A stretch of DNA of 64,000 nt from JASGIT01 sp047601665 (lineage in GTDB: Bacteria; Pseudomonadota; Gammaproteobacteria; Burkholderiales; Burkholderiaceae_C), in NCBI GenBank assembly GCA_047601665.1, contig JASGIT010000001.1, positions 2,604,001-2,668,000 of the forward strand. The letters are read 5' to 3'. Below the pieces are notes generated by a model. It searched no databases. It had not been told where the DNA came from and worked only from the letters and a program-made list of their open reading frames with translations. A program made the translations under genes and the position numbers. Positions 8,111-17,181 of this stretch are shown here, piece after piece; the stretch's first letter is position 1, and the number at the start of each line of letters is the position of its first letter.

Positions 8111-9282
8111 CTCAGCCCCCAGCTTTTGGGGTCGCGCGCGGCGCGGGCGAACAGGCGCAGCCCCGGCAGGCCCGCGCCCAGCACGAACAGCAGCAGCACG
8201 CCCAGGGGCTTGAGCGACACGGCCCAGGGCGCGCCGATGTCCACCTGCTGCATCTGCAGCTTGACGTAGGCGGTGAAGGGCAGCAGGTCGCTCCATACCT
8301 GCGCGAAGCGCGCGCCGTCCGTGACCGGAAAGGTGCCGCCCGAGAACGCCACCGCCATGCCGAAGGTGACGCCCACCAGCGACAGCGCCGAGCCCATGTT
8401 GCGCGTCAGCCCCACCAGCAGCAGCGCGAACGCGCCGCAGGCCAGGCACAGCGCGAAGCCGCCGAGCGCCAGCAGCGCCACGCTGCCCGCCACGCCGTTG
8501 CCGCGCAGATAGCCGGTCCAGAACACGGCCGCCATCAGATAGGCCGCGAACAGCAGCAGGTAGGGCGCCAGCTTGCCCAGCACCGCCGGCACCATGCGCC
8601 CGCCACAGGCCGCCAGCCAGGCCGGAGCGCTGCCATCGCGCAGCTCGCGCCCCAGCGCGGCCACGGCGGCCAGCGCCAGCGCGATGTGCAGGATGCCCGG
8701 CAGCATCAGCCCGCCGAGGAAGTGCTGGTAGCTCTTGGCCGCGTTGAACAGCACGCTCGATTGCACCTGCACCGGGGCTACGCTGGTGCCGCTGACCACG
8801 TACTGGGCGCGGCCCGCGCCCGTGGCGGCGTTCTGCGCCTGCACCACGGCGGCGATCTCGCGCGCGGCGGCTTGGCCGGCGGTCAGGTAGCTCGCGTTGT
8901 AGAACGCGAACAGGGTGGCGCTGTCGCCGCGCTGCACTTGCCGCGCCGCGTCGCGCGGGATGTACACCACGGCATAGACCTTGCCCGCGCGCACCTCGGA
9001 CCAGGCCGCGGGCAGGTCCACCGGGGTGGCGGCGACCTGAAGCCCTGGCGACGCCTGCAGGCCGCGGATGAGCGCGCGGCTGTCGGCGCTGCGGTCCTGG
9101 TCCACCACGGCGATGGGCAGGTGGCGCAGCAGCCCGGCGCTGAGCGCCGCCATGATGGCGCACAGCAGCAGCCAGGGTATCCAGGTGACGAGCGCCAGGT
9201 CCCAGCGGCTGGCGCGCAGGTAGGCGCATTCGCGCCGGGCCGACGCCGCCAGCGCGGACCATGCGCCCGGTGCGCCGTGCAC
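8107..9282 (-). CDS. ABC-2 type transporter permease (first of pair)
   Basis: Paralogous permease of about 391 residues with the same plan: N-terminal membrane segment (WIPWLLLCAIMAALSAG), a periplasmic domain starting AVVDQDRSADSRALIRGL, then five to six C-terminal membrane segments. The start is uncertain: I chose the GTG at 9282, eight bases after the HlyD stop; other in-frame codons further upstream would overlap HlyD. The two permeases resemble the YhhJ/YbhS-YbhR class, which form heterodimers in drug or polymer export. Function is inferred from family and operon only. Confidence 0.82.
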   Translation of the reverse strand: MHGAPGAWSALAASARRECAYLRASRWDLALVTWIPWLLLCAIMAALSAGLLRHLPIAVVDQDRSADSRALIRGLQASPGLQVAATPVDLPAAWSEVRAGKVYAVVYIPRDAARQVQRGDSATLFAFYNASYLTAGQAAAREIAAVVQAQNAATGAGRAQYVVSGTSVAPVQVQSSVLFNAAKSYQHFLGGLMLPGILHIALALAAVAALGRELRDGSAPAWLAACGGRMVPAVLGKLAPYLLLFAAYLMAAVFWTGYLRGNGVAGSVALLALGGFALCLACGAFALLLVGLTRNMGSALSLVGVTFGMAVAFSGGTFPVTDGARFAQVWSDLLPFTAYVKLQMQQVDIGAPWAVSLKPLGVLLLFVLGAGLPGLRLFARAARDPKSWGLR

Positions 9283-9290
9283 GAGCGGCG

Positions 9291-10322
9291 TTACTGCGGG
9301 TTCTGCGGCCACGCGAACAGCACGCTCATGCCGGGGCGGAAGTCCGCCACCTTCTCGGTGGGCCGCACGCGCACCTCGAAGCTGCGCACGTCGTAGCCCG
9401 CGGATTGGCGCGTGGCGCGCCAGGTGGCGTAGTCGCCCGCGGGGTTGATGAAGTAGACCTCGAAGGGCACGTCCTCGCGTTGCAGCGCCGGAATGCTGCC
9501 CACCAGCTTCTGGCCCACCTTGAGGCCCGCGAACTGGTCCTCGCGCAGGTTGAAGGCGACCCACAGCCGCTCGGGGTCGATCAGCGTGAACACCGGGTAG
9601 CCCGCGGGCACCAGCTCACCTACGTCGGCCATGCGGCGGTTGACCTCGCCGGCCTGCGGCGCCAGGCCGCGCGTTTCGGCCTGCGCGGCCTCCACCTCGG
9701 CCAGCCCGGCGCGCGCCTGGCGCACCTGGGCTTCGGCGGCGGCCTTGTCCTGCCGGCGCGCGCCGGCCAGGGCCTGGTCGTACTGGGCGCGCGCGGCGGC
9801 GGTGGCCTGCTCGGCGCCCTTGGCCTGCGCCGCCGCTTCATCGCGCTTCTGCAGGGTGACCACGCCTTCCTTGAACAGGTTCTCTACGCGGGCCAGCGTG
9901 CGGCGCGCCAGCTCGGCCGAGGCCAGGGCGCGGCGCCAGTTCGCCTCGGCGGCGCGGATGTCCTCGGGCCGCGCGCCTTCCTGCGCCTTGGCGGCCTGGG
10001 CCTGGGCGGCCTCCAGCACGGCGCTGGCCTGGCCCTCCTTGGCGCGCACCTCGGGGCTGTCCAACTCGAACAGCGCCTGGCCGGCCTGCACGCGGTCGCC
10101 CTCGTGCACCAGCAGCTTGGCGACGCGCGCGCTGATCTTGGCCGCGACCTTGATGGTGTCGGCGTCGGCCATGCCCTGCACCAGGTCGGGCGGCTTGCGG
10201 AAGGCCATCCACAGGCCCAGCGCCACCACCAGGGCGAACACGCCCAGCACCAGCACCGGTTTCTTGCCGGGCGGGGCCTGGGGCGCCGGGGCTGCGCTGT
10301 CGGGAGTCGGGGTGTCGTTCAT
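9291..10322 (-). CDS. HlyD/EmrA-family periplasmic adaptor
   Basis: Membrane-fusion protein linking an inner-membrane exporter to the outer-membrane channel. 343 residues: cytoplasmic N-terminus rich in Pro/Ala, one membrane anchor (VLVLGVFALVVALGLWMAF, about 23-41), a biotinyl-lipoyl-like start (VAAKISARVAKLLVHEGDRV), a long Ala/Glu/Gln-rich coiled-coil hairpin (about 90-200), and a beta-barrel domain ending FRPGMSVLFAW. ATG overlaps the stop of the TolC-like gene by four bases, and the permease pair follows, so the four genes make one export unit. Confidence 0.9.
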   Translation of the reverse strand: MNDTPTPDSAAPAPQAPPGKKPVLVLGVFALVVALGLWMAFRKPPDLVQGMADADTIKVAAKISARVAKLLVHEGDRVQAGQALFELDSPEVRAKEGQASAVLEAAQAQAAKAQEGARPEDIRAAEANWRRALASAELARRTLARVENLFKEGVVTLQKRDEAAAQAKGAEQATAAARAQYDQALAGARRQDKAAAEAQVRQARAGLAEVEAAQAETRGLAPQAGEVNRRMADVGELVPAGYPVFTLIDPERLWVAFNLREDQFAGLKVGQKLVGSIPALQREDVPFEVYFINPAGDYATWRATRQSAGYDVRSFEVRVRPTEKVADFRPGMSVLFAWPQNPQ

Positions 10323-11722
10323 GGCGCGATGACCTTGTCGGCTCGTTGCAGGTAGTCGGAAAAGCGCGCGATCTGGCCGGAGACTTCCAGCAGCTGGGCC
10401 AGCGCCACGTCGTACTGGTAGGCTGCCTGCGCGCGGTCGATCTCGGCGCCGCCCAGGCGCAGGCGGGCGTCGATCACGTCCAGCGAGGTGGCCTGGCCCT
10501 CGCGGAACGACAGCGTCTGCAGGCGCAGGTTCTCGCGCGTCTGCTCCAGCGAACTGTCGAGCAGCGCGAACTGCTTGCGCGCCGTCTCCACCTGGTTCCA
10601 GGCCTGCGTGACGCCGATGGCGACCTGGTTCTCGGCCTCGCGCAGGCCGGCCTCGGCCTGCTGCTGCTGGGCGCGCGCAGCGTCGATCTGGCGCGGGCGG
10701 TCGCTGGGCGAAAGCAGGGTGAACTTGACGCCGATGCCCAGCGCCCAGTCGGCGTCGGTGAGCATGGCGTCGCGCCGGTACAGGTCGCGCTGGGCGAACA
10801 GGTAGACCTGCGGCTTGAGCTTGCCTTCCTGTACGCGCACGCCTTGCTCGGCCTGCTGGATCTGGGCGCGCAGCTTGGCCAGTTGGGGGTGCTGGTCGCG
10901 CGCGGCTTGCTGGAACTGCTCCAGGCTGCCCGCCGGGCCGCTCAGCACGAACAGCGGCGTGCGCGGCTCGATGGGCTGCGCGCTGCGCAGCAGGCGCGCC
11001 AGCGTGGCGCGCAGCGTGTCCAGGTCGCCGGTGGCCTTTTCGCGGTCGCGCACTGCCTGGTCGCGCGCCACGGTAGCCTGCAGGCGCTGGGCGCGGGTGG
11101 CCATGCCGTTGCGCTCCAGCGCCTCGGCGTCCTGGAGATGGCGCTCCAGGCCGCTCTGTACGTCGGCGCGCACGGCCAGCGCGCGCGCCGCCAACTGCTG
11201 GCCGAAGTAGGCCTGCACCAGCTGCAGAGTCTGGGTCTGCGCCGTGCTCTCGCGCTCGGCCTCGGCCTGGCGCACGGCGGCGTCGGACGCGGCCTGGGCG
11301 GCGGAAATCTGGCCGCCGGTGTAGAGCGGCATAGTGGCCGCCAGCGTGGGCCGGAAGCGCCAGCCGCCCTGCGTGAGGCGCAGCGGGTCGGGCACGCCGA
11401 ACGGCTGCAGCAGGGGCGCCGCGGCGCCCAGCGGCACCTCCAGCGTCTTCTGGTACTTCATCTCGCGCGCGTCGATGCTCACTTCCGGCAGCCGCAGGCT
11501 GCGCGTGGCCTGCGACAGCTCGCGCTTGCCGAGGGTGTTGGCATCGGCGGCGGCCAGCGCGTCGGACATCTGCGCCAACTGGCCGGCGGCCTGCTCGAAG
11601 CTGAGCGGCAGCGGCGTCTGCGCCGCCGCCGCGTCGGCGCCACACAACACAAAGGCCGCAACGCGGGCGGCCCAGCGGCGGCGCCCGCGTGGGGCGGAGT
11701 CATTCAGAGGGTTTGGGGCCAT
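10319..11722 (-). CDS. TolC-family outer membrane efflux protein
   Basis: Outer-membrane channel of the TolC/OprM fold, 467 residues. An N-terminal signal sequence ends near ADAAAAQ. Two Ala/Gln-rich helical repeats follow, each with the efflux-protein heptad-like pattern (for example AQAASDAAVRQAEAERES and AGLREAENQVAIGVTQAW). FREGQATSLDVIDARLRL is the conserved late helix. First gene of a four-gene operon on the minus strand. Upstream (11723-11788) is a short AT-richer stretch with TATGTATAGACTAG on the minus strand that could hold a promoter. Beyond it lies the short inverted-repeat element and ribD. Confidence 0.9.
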   Translation of the reverse strand: MAPNPLNDSAPRGRRRWAARVAAFVLCGADAAAAQTPLPLSFEQAAGQLAQMSDALAAADANTLGKRELSQATRSLRLPEVSIDAREMKYQKTLEVPLGAAAPLLQPFGVPDPLRLTQGGWRFRPTLAATMPLYTGGQISAAQAASDAAVRQAEAERESTAQTQTLQLVQAYFGQQLAARALAVRADVQSGLERHLQDAEALERNGMATRAQRLQATVARDQAVRDREKATGDLDTLRATLARLLRSAQPIEPRTPLFVLSGPAGSLEQFQQAARDQHPQLAKLRAQIQQAEQGVRVQEGKLKPQVYLFAQRDLYRRDAMLTDADWALGIGVKFTLLSPSDRPRQIDAARAQQQQAEAGLREAENQVAIGVTQAWNQVETARKQFALLDSSLEQTRENLRLQTLSFREGQATSLDVIDARLRLGGAEIDRAQAAYQYDVALAQLLEVSGQIARFSDYLQRADKVIAP

Positions 11723-11788
11723 TTGCCAGCGTGGATATTCGGCTGGCAGCTAGTCTATACATAGCAATCAGGGTGTGGGAAGGGGGTT

Positions 11789-11951
11789 AGAACGTGTTCA
11801 CGATCTCGGCGCGAGGGGCGTGGGATGCGGATTGGGATGGGCTGCAAGGCGCAAACCGCAGCAATAGCCGTAGCTATTGCGAGGATTTGCAACGCGGCAG
11901 ACCGCCCAAGGCCGCGCCCATGCACCCGCGAGGAGATCGTGAACACGTTCT
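11789..11951. repeat. Structured inverted-repeat element, copy 3 (short form, 163 bp)
   Basis: Perfect 19-bp terminal inverted repeats (AGAACGTGTTCACGATCTC at 11789-11807 and its complement at 11933-11951). The middle carries GCAAGGCGCAAACCGCAG, a perfect hairpin at 11861-11880 (GCAATAGC-CGTA-GCTATTGC), then GAGGATTTGCAACGC, which is the same core as the first domain of the two long copies. The second domain of the long copies is absent. The outer end at 11951 is the last base of the TAA stop codon of ribD (minus strand). It lies between ribD and the TolC-like gene, both minus. Confidence 0.8.
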
Positions 11952-13060
11952 TAAAACCTGTCCCGCCCCACACCACGCGCCAGCACGCGCACATCCGGCC
12001 CCACGCGGTCCACCGCCTGGAATTGCAGCGGCGCCGCGTCGTCCAATGACGCCAGCGCGGGCAGCGCCGCCATTCCCCGTCCGCTGCCCAGCAGCTTGGG
12101 CGCCAGGTAGACCAGCCACTCGTCCACCAGCCCTTCGCGCGCCAGCGAGCCGTTGAGCTTGTGGCCCGCCTCCACGTGCAGCTCGTTCACGCCGCGCGCC
12201 GCCAGGTCGCGCAGCAGGGCGGCCAGGTCCACCTTGCCCTGCGGGTTGGGCAGCCGCACCACGGTGGCGCCGCGCGCCTCCAGCGCCTGCCGCCGGGCGG
12301 CGTCATCGCTGGCGGTGTAGATGAAAAGCTGCCGCTCCAGGCCGAACAGCCGGGCCGTGGGCGGCGTCTGCAAATGGCTGTCCACCACCACCAGGTGCGG
12401 CTGGCGGGGCGTTGCCACCTCGCGCACATCCAGGCGCGGGTCGTCCTCCAGCACCGTGCCGATGCCCGTCAGCACCGCGCAGGCCCGCGCCCGCCATGCA
12501 TGGCCGTCGGCGCGCGCCTCGGGCGACGTGATCCACTGGCTCACCCCGTTCGGCAAGGCGGTAAACCCGTCGAGCGACGCCGCCGCCTTGGCCCGCACCC
12601 AGGGCACGCCACGCACCATGCGGCTGAAAAAGCCGATGTTCAGCTCGCGCGACGCTTCGGCCCCCGGCCCCACCTCCACCGCCACGCCCGCGGCGCGCAG
12701 CCGCTCGAAGCCCCGTCCGCTCACCAGCGGATTCGGGTCGGCGATGGACGCCACCACCCTGGCGATGCCCGCCGCCGCCAGCGCATCGCAGCATGGCCCC
12801 GTGCGGCCCTGGTGCGAGCAGGGCTCCAGCGTCACATAGGCCGTGGCGCCTTGCACGTCGTGGCCCAGGGCGGCGGCATGGCGCAGGGCCATGATTTCGG
12901 CATGGGGGCCGCCCGCCTGCTGGGTAAAGCCCTGGCCCAGCACCACGCCCTCGGGCGAAGCGATGACGCAGCCCACGCGCGGGTTGGGGTTGGAAAGACA
13001 AAGCGCCTGGGCGGCTTGCCCAAGCGCTTGGGTGATGAAGGTGTGGTTGTCGTTGGTCAT
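11951..13060 (-). CDS. ribD: Bifunctional riboflavin deaminase/reductase
   Basis: Catalyses deamination then side-chain reduction of the GTP-derived pyrimidine in riboflavin synthesis. 369 residues, normal length. The N-terminal deaminase domain shows the zinc site GGPHAEIMAL and the PCSHQGRTGPCCDAL motif. The C-terminal reductase domain begins near residue 148 (RAKAAASLDGFTA) and contains VLTGIGTVLEDDP and ELHVEAGHKLNGSL. It lies eight bases after the pilE stop, so it may ride on the pilin operon transcript, which is functionally odd. Its stop codon shares a base with the inverted-repeat element. Confidence 0.95.
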   Translation of the reverse strand: MTNDNHTFITQALGQAAQALCLSNPNPRVGCVIASPEGVVLGQGFTQQAGGPHAEIMALRHAAALGHDVQGATAYVTLEPCSHQGRTGPCCDALAAAGIARVVASIADPNPLVSGRGFERLRAAGVAVEVGPGAEASRELNIGFFSRMVRGVPWVRAKAAASLDGFTALPNGVSQWITSPEARADGHAWRARACAVLTGIGTVLEDDPRLDVREVATPRQPHLVVVDSHLQTPPTARLFGLERQLFIYTASDDAARRQALEARGATVVRLPNPQGKVDLAALLRDLAARGVNELHVEAGHKLNGSLAREGLVDEWLVYLAPKLLGSGRGMAALPALASLDDAAPLQFQAVDRVGPDVRVLARGVGRDRF

Positions 13061-13068
13061 GCCATGCG

Positions 13069-13509
13069 TTATTTGCCCCAGCAGTCGGCGTTGTACCCCG
13101 TTTCACCCGATTTTTTGCCATTGGCGCCGCGCAGGCCGGTATTGCTCAGCGTGTACACGCCGCATTTGTCGCCGGTTTGCGCGTTGCGGGGGGTGGCCGT
13201 CAGGGTGTAGGCGGTGACGAGGCCGCCACTGGTGGTGGGGGCATAGGCAATCGTGTAGCGCTTGCTGTCGTCGTTCGTCCATTGCAGCGCGGCGGGCAGG
13301 TCGGTGGCGTTGGCCGGGTAGGTGCCCGTGGCGGTGGCCGCGCGCTCCAGCCACTGCTGGGCTTGCAGCAGGCCGCCGCGTGCGTCCGCCCGGTGGCCGC
13401 GCCGGATGTATTCCGTGTAGCTGGGGTAGGCAATGGCGCTGAGGATGCCGACGACCGCCACCACGATCATCAGCTCGATCAGGGTGAAACCCCGGTGCTG
13501 GTCTTTCAT
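13069..13509 (-). CDS. pilE: Type IV pilin, PilE-like
   Basis: Pilin subunit processed by PilD. 146 residues from the ATG at 13509: six-residue leader MKDQHR, Gly, then cleavage before FTLIELMIVVAVVGILSAIAYPSYTEY. The +5 Glu needed for assembly is present. The C-terminal region has two Cys (DKCGVY and ADCW) that probably close a disulfide loop. An ATG six codons upstream is in frame, but the shorter leader fits prepilins better. Last pilin gene of a six-gene cluster; it follows pilY1 by 21 bases. It may be a minor pilin or tip-complex component rather than the main fibre subunit. Confidence 0.88.
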   Translation of the reverse strand: MKDQHRGFTLIELMIVVAVVGILSAIAYPSYTEYIRRGHRADARGGLLQAQQWLERAATATGTYPANATDLPAALQWTNDDSKRYTIAYAPTTSGGLVTAYTLTATPRNAQTGDKCGVYTLSNTGLRGANGKKSGETGYNADCWGK

Positions 13510-13530
13510 AAAAAGAGCGTTCCTCAAGGG

Positions 13531-16500
13531 CTATTTCAATTGGCGCCAGCTGGGGCGCATGGACATTTCGGGCAGCAGCGCCAGTTCTTCCTCTACCCTG
13601 GTGCCGTCTTTCTTGGTGCCGCTGACCACCATTTTCCCGCCGCGCTTGATCATGGTGATAGCCCCTGGCGGCAGGCTCATACGCGAGGCGCCCAGGTCTG
13701 CGGTCAGGTTGTAGCCGTTGCGGCCGTCCGTGTTCATGATCTGCACGCTGGGGCGCTTGCCGTCCATGATGTTGATGAGGGTCAGGTACTGGCGCTCTTC
13801 GCCCACGGTGCCTGCGTCGCAGCTTTCCACGTTGGGGTCCAGCCGCGAACCCTGGGCGGGCACTTGCGAGAGCACGGACAGCAGGTTGCTGCCGTCGTAA
13901 AAGTCCAGGGGCTTGAGCAGGCGCTCGCGGCTGTCGGGCAAGTCCATGTACCAGCCTTTTTTCGTGGCCCAGTCCAGCTGGGTGGTGGCATCCACGGTCC
14001 AGAACGACTTGCCGTCGCGCGTGTGCGCGGCGCTGGTGGGTATGGAGCGCTGTACCAGCTGGCTGAAGGCCACGGTCTGGGGCTGGTCGTCGGACGACGA
14101 CAGCAGCTTGCTGCAGGCGCCGTCGGATTCCGAGGCGCAGACTTTCACGCGGTCTTTCTTGTCGCCGTCCAGCCGGTAGCGGGTGTTGTCGAGCACCGAG
14201 TACAGGGTCTGCTTGTTGGTGTTGGCGGGGTCGCCGTTGTTGGGGGCCTTGGTGATGTTGCGGCCGGTGCCAAAGGCCACCATCATGCCGCCCACGGGCA
14301 GGGTTTTCGTGGTGCCGCCTGCATCCACTTCTTTTTTGCGGTCGTTGGCGCGCACCAGGGGGGCCGCGGTAATGGGCTGGGCCAGCGTGCGCGTGGCGGG
14401 GTCGCCTTCCGTGCCGCCCCGGGCGGTGTACAGGGGCGTACCGCTGGTGGCGGCGTTGGTGGTCTGGGCGGCATTGGCGCCCCATTGCGCCACGCCCCAT
14501 TGCGCGTCGTCGTCGCTGGCGATGAGGAACTTCCACAGATTGCCCTTGGTGTCGCCCGCGTATGCCACGTCGGGGCGGCCATCGCTGTTGATGTCCACCA
14601 GGCGTGGGGCGGATAGGCCGTTGTCCGTGGTGTTGGCATGGGCTCCGGTGGCCGTGGCGCCCGTGGCGACCAGGCGCAGCAGTTTCCTGTCGCCGTCCAG
14701 GTACTGGATGAGCAGCACGGGCCGTTCGCTTTTGCTGTTGTAGCCATTGCCCATCACCACGGCCCAGCGGTTGTTGTTCAGGCGGGTGATTTGTGTGGTG
14801 CGCTGGGGGTTGGCGTCGTCCAGCACCGGCTTGGCGAAGATGTGCCCCACGTCGGCGGCGGCCAGGCAGGCTTCTTTTTTGGCGGCGGCGGTGACGGCCG
14901 GGTTTTCGCAATCGGCCACGCTGGCGGCGGTTTCGCTGGCGTGGCGGGTTTTGTCCATGACGACCAGGTTCTGGGCGGCGGCGCTGGTGGCGGCAAAGCC
15001 GCCGGGGTCGGTCACGTCCAGCACGAAGTAGCCCTTGCCGCCCGCGCCCAGCGTGCCTACCAGCAGCGTGCGCCAGTTGGGCTCGCTGCTGGGGCTGGTG
15101 TTCACGTCGCCCGTCATGGGGGAGCCGTCCACGGAGTATTTGTGGCTGCTGTTGAAGGCCGGCTTGGTCAGCAGCGGCAGGGTGGGCAGCACGCCGCGGG
15201 GCACGTAGGCCAGTTTTTCCGTGCCGTTGGTGGCCGAGAAGCCGTGCAGCATCCCGTCGTTGCCGCCCACGTAGATCATGGCCTGGCGGTCTTTTTGCTT
15301 GCGGATGAAGTCGGCGTAGCCCGGCAGCGGGTAGTTGCTGACGGGCGCGCCCACGTACCACACCTCGGAGTTGATGATGCTGCCCTGGATCGACACGCGC
15401 TGGCGCAAGGGCTTGGCGTCGGTGTAGCTGGCGGGGCTGCCGGCGGGCTCCTTGCTTTTGTCGCCGCGGATGTAGTTCAGCCGGTCTTGCCCGGCCTGGT
15501 TGGCGGTGGTGGTCGTGGCGGTCGATTCCTTGAGGATGTCTTTTTGCGCGGTGCTCAGATTGCTTTCATCGCTGGCCCATTCGAAGGGCACGCCGCCCGC
15601 GGTCTGGCCCGAGTCGGCGTTGACGACCTTGTCGCTCCAGGTCAGGATCACGCGGCTGGCGATGTCGGTTCTGGCGTCCAGCAGGGTGGCGGTGGAGGGA
15701 GAGGTTTCGCCCCAGGTGGTGGCCCTCGTGGTGCCGTCGGGCAAGTAGGTTTCCGCGGAAACCATGCCGCGCCAGCCCTCCAGCGGCACGTAGCTGGCGA
15801 TGAAGCGGTTCACCTCGTAGAGCGTGGCGTTGCTGCCGCTGGTGGCGGTGGAGCCCCGGTCTTCGTCGTTCTGGGTGCCAATGGCTTTCACGATCTCGGC
15901 GAAGGCTTTTTCCAGGTCTTCCCCTTTTTCCACCGCGTAGTAGCGGCCCCGGCCGTTGAGGGCGGCGTGCCACAAGTCCAGCGAGCGTTTGTTTTCGTTG
16001 TCCATGTCAGGCCAGGCGAGCGTGCCGGCCACCAGGTCGGGGAAGCTGCCGTCATAGCCGAACGGCACGGTCTCCGTGGGGCGCTTGATGTCTGGATAAC
16101 CGGGCCAGGTGGTGGCCATGGCGCTGAAGCCGATGGTGAAGGTGACCATGTGCGGCCAGGTGGCAGGGTCGTACTTGGGGTTCCAGAACTTGGGCAGCGT
16201 CACGCCGCCTATGGTTTCTTCCAACGGGGCCTGGTCGTATTCCTGGCTGGGCGATGCCTGGCCGGTCAGGCCGCTGGTTTGCAAGGATTGGGACCAGCTT
16301 TTGAAAGCCCAGTCGGCCAGGGTATCGCTGTCGCCATCGCGGTAGATTTTGGTGAAGTTGGCGGTCGTGGCGCTGGAGCCGTAGGTGGTGTTGTTGTCGG
16401 GCAGCGTGGTGGCTCTTCTGGGGTTGTCCACGTTGCCGCCCGCTGAATAGGCATTGTCGTAGCTGTTCCAGCGCCCGTCGGTCATCACGATGTGGTAGTT

Positions 16501-17100
16501 GCGGCGGCAGCCCAGGTAGGGCTTCTCGGTCACGCCGGGGTTGGCGGCCCAGGGGCCGTTCTTGCTCAAGTCGCGGCGCATGTAGCTGTCCGCTTGCTTG
16601 AACATCTTGTGGGTGGGTGTGCCGTCTTTGGCCTTCAGGCTGTCCACGAAGGCGATGAAGTTGCCGCGGTGCGTGCCAGCCAGCGGGCGCATCGAATTGG
16701 TCTGCATGGAGCCGGAATCCACGCTGGCTGCGCCAGACGCATTGCCGTTGTTGTGCATCACCTGCCAGGCCAGGCGGATTTTTCCGTCGCTCAAAGGGGT
16801 GGTGTTCTGAAAAACGCTTTTGAGCGCGTATTTCAAGACATTGATGCGCTTGGTGGACGAGGGCCAGACTCCGTTGGTAGGCGCGGTTTCGTTGGTTCCC
16901 GTGACGTTTTCCCTGTCCGAACGGAAGTCCATGCTGCCCGAGTCGTCCACCGAAATGATGACGTTCGGCGCCACATAAGGCGTCACCTTGCCCGGCGGCG
17001 CATCGGCGAGATCCAGCGCCGCCCAGCTGTTCTGCGGCGCCAGCGCCGCGCCCATCAGCGAGGCGAGCAGGGTTTTCTGGAAGCGGACGGGGCGGGGCAT
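13531..17100 (-). CDS. pilY1: PilY1-type pilus adhesin/biogenesis protein
   Basis: Large secreted or tip-associated pilus factor, 1189 residues. The ATG at 17100 is chosen because AGGAG stands seven bases before it; an in-frame ATG nine codons upstream lacks one. A signal sequence runs to about NSWA. The N-terminal von Willebrand A-like domain carries the MIDAS DDSGSMD (about 52-58). The C-terminal half looks like the PilY1 beta-propeller, with the calcium-binding loop DINSDGRPDVAYAGD near residues 833-847. PilY1 promotes pilus extension and surface sensing in Pseudomonas. It sits between pilX and pilE, the classic order. Confidence 0.93.
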   Translation of the reverse strand: MPRPVRFQKTLLASLMGAALAPQNSWAALDLADAPPGKVTPYVAPNVIISVDDSGSMDFRSDRENVTGTNETAPTNGVWPSSTKRINVLKYALKSVFQNTTPLSDGKIRLAWQVMHNNGNASGAASVDSGSMQTNSMRPLAGTHRGNFIAFVDSLKAKDGTPTHKMFKQADSYMRRDLSKNGPWAANPGVTEKPYLGCRRNYHIVMTDGRWNSYDNAYSAGGNVDNPRRATTLPDNNTTYGSSATTANFTKIYRDGDSDTLADWAFKSWSQSLQTSGLTGQASPSQEYDQAPLEETIGGVTLPKFWNPKYDPATWPHMVTFTIGFSAMATTWPGYPDIKRPTETVPFGYDGSFPDLVAGTLAWPDMDNENKRSLDLWHAALNGRGRYYAVEKGEDLEKAFAEIVKAIGTQNDEDRGSTATSGSNATLYEVNRFIASYVPLEGWRGMVSAETYLPDGTTRATTWGETSPSTATLLDARTDIASRVILTWSDKVVNADSGQTAGGVPFEWASDESNLSTAQKDILKESTATTTTANQAGQDRLNYIRGDKSKEPAGSPASYTDAKPLRQRVSIQGSIINSEVWYVGAPVSNYPLPGYADFIRKQKDRQAMIYVGGNDGMLHGFSATNGTEKLAYVPRGVLPTLPLLTKPAFNSSHKYSVDGSPMTGDVNTSPSSEPNWRTLLVGTLGAGGKGYFVLDVTDPGGFAATSAAAQNLVVMDKTRHASETAASVADCENPAVTAAAKKEACLAAADVGHIFAKPVLDDANPQRTTQITRLNNNRWAVVMGNGYNSKSERPVLLIQYLDGDRKLLRLVATGATATGAHANTTDNGLSAPRLVDINSDGRPDVAYAGDTKGNLWKFLIASDDDAQWGVAQWGANAAQTTNAATSGTPLYTARGGTEGDPATRTLAQPITAAPLVRANDRKKEVDAGGTTKTLPVGGMMVAFGTGRNITKAPNNGDPANTNKQTLYSVLDNTRYRLDGDKKDRVKVCASESDGACSKLLSSSDDQPQTVAFSQLVQRSIPTSAAHTRDGKSFWTVDATTQLDWATKKGWYMDLPDSRERLLKPLDFYDGSNLLSVLSQVPAQGSRLDPNVESCDAGTVGEERQYLTLINIMDGKRPSVQIMNTDGRNGYNLTADLGASRMSLPPGAITMIKRGGKMVVSGTKKDGTRVEEELALLPEMSMRPSWRQLK

Positions 17101-17123
17101 GTGTGCTCCTGGATGGATATGGG

Positions 17124-17175
17124 TCAAATTGGCAGTTAGCGCTTATGCAGAAAGCGCTGGCAGCTATCTTTTTTG
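17124..17175. repeat. AGCGCTGG-type palindromic repeat R2
   Basis: Reads TCAAATTGGCAGTTAGCGCT then TATGCAGA then AAGCGCTGGCAGCTATCTTTTTT. It fills the 81-base gap between pilX and pilY1. The palindromic centre pairs AGCGCTT with AAGCGCT. It lies upstream of the AGGAG of pilY1 on the minus strand. Confidence 0.75.
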
Positions 17176-17181
17176 TAGTTT

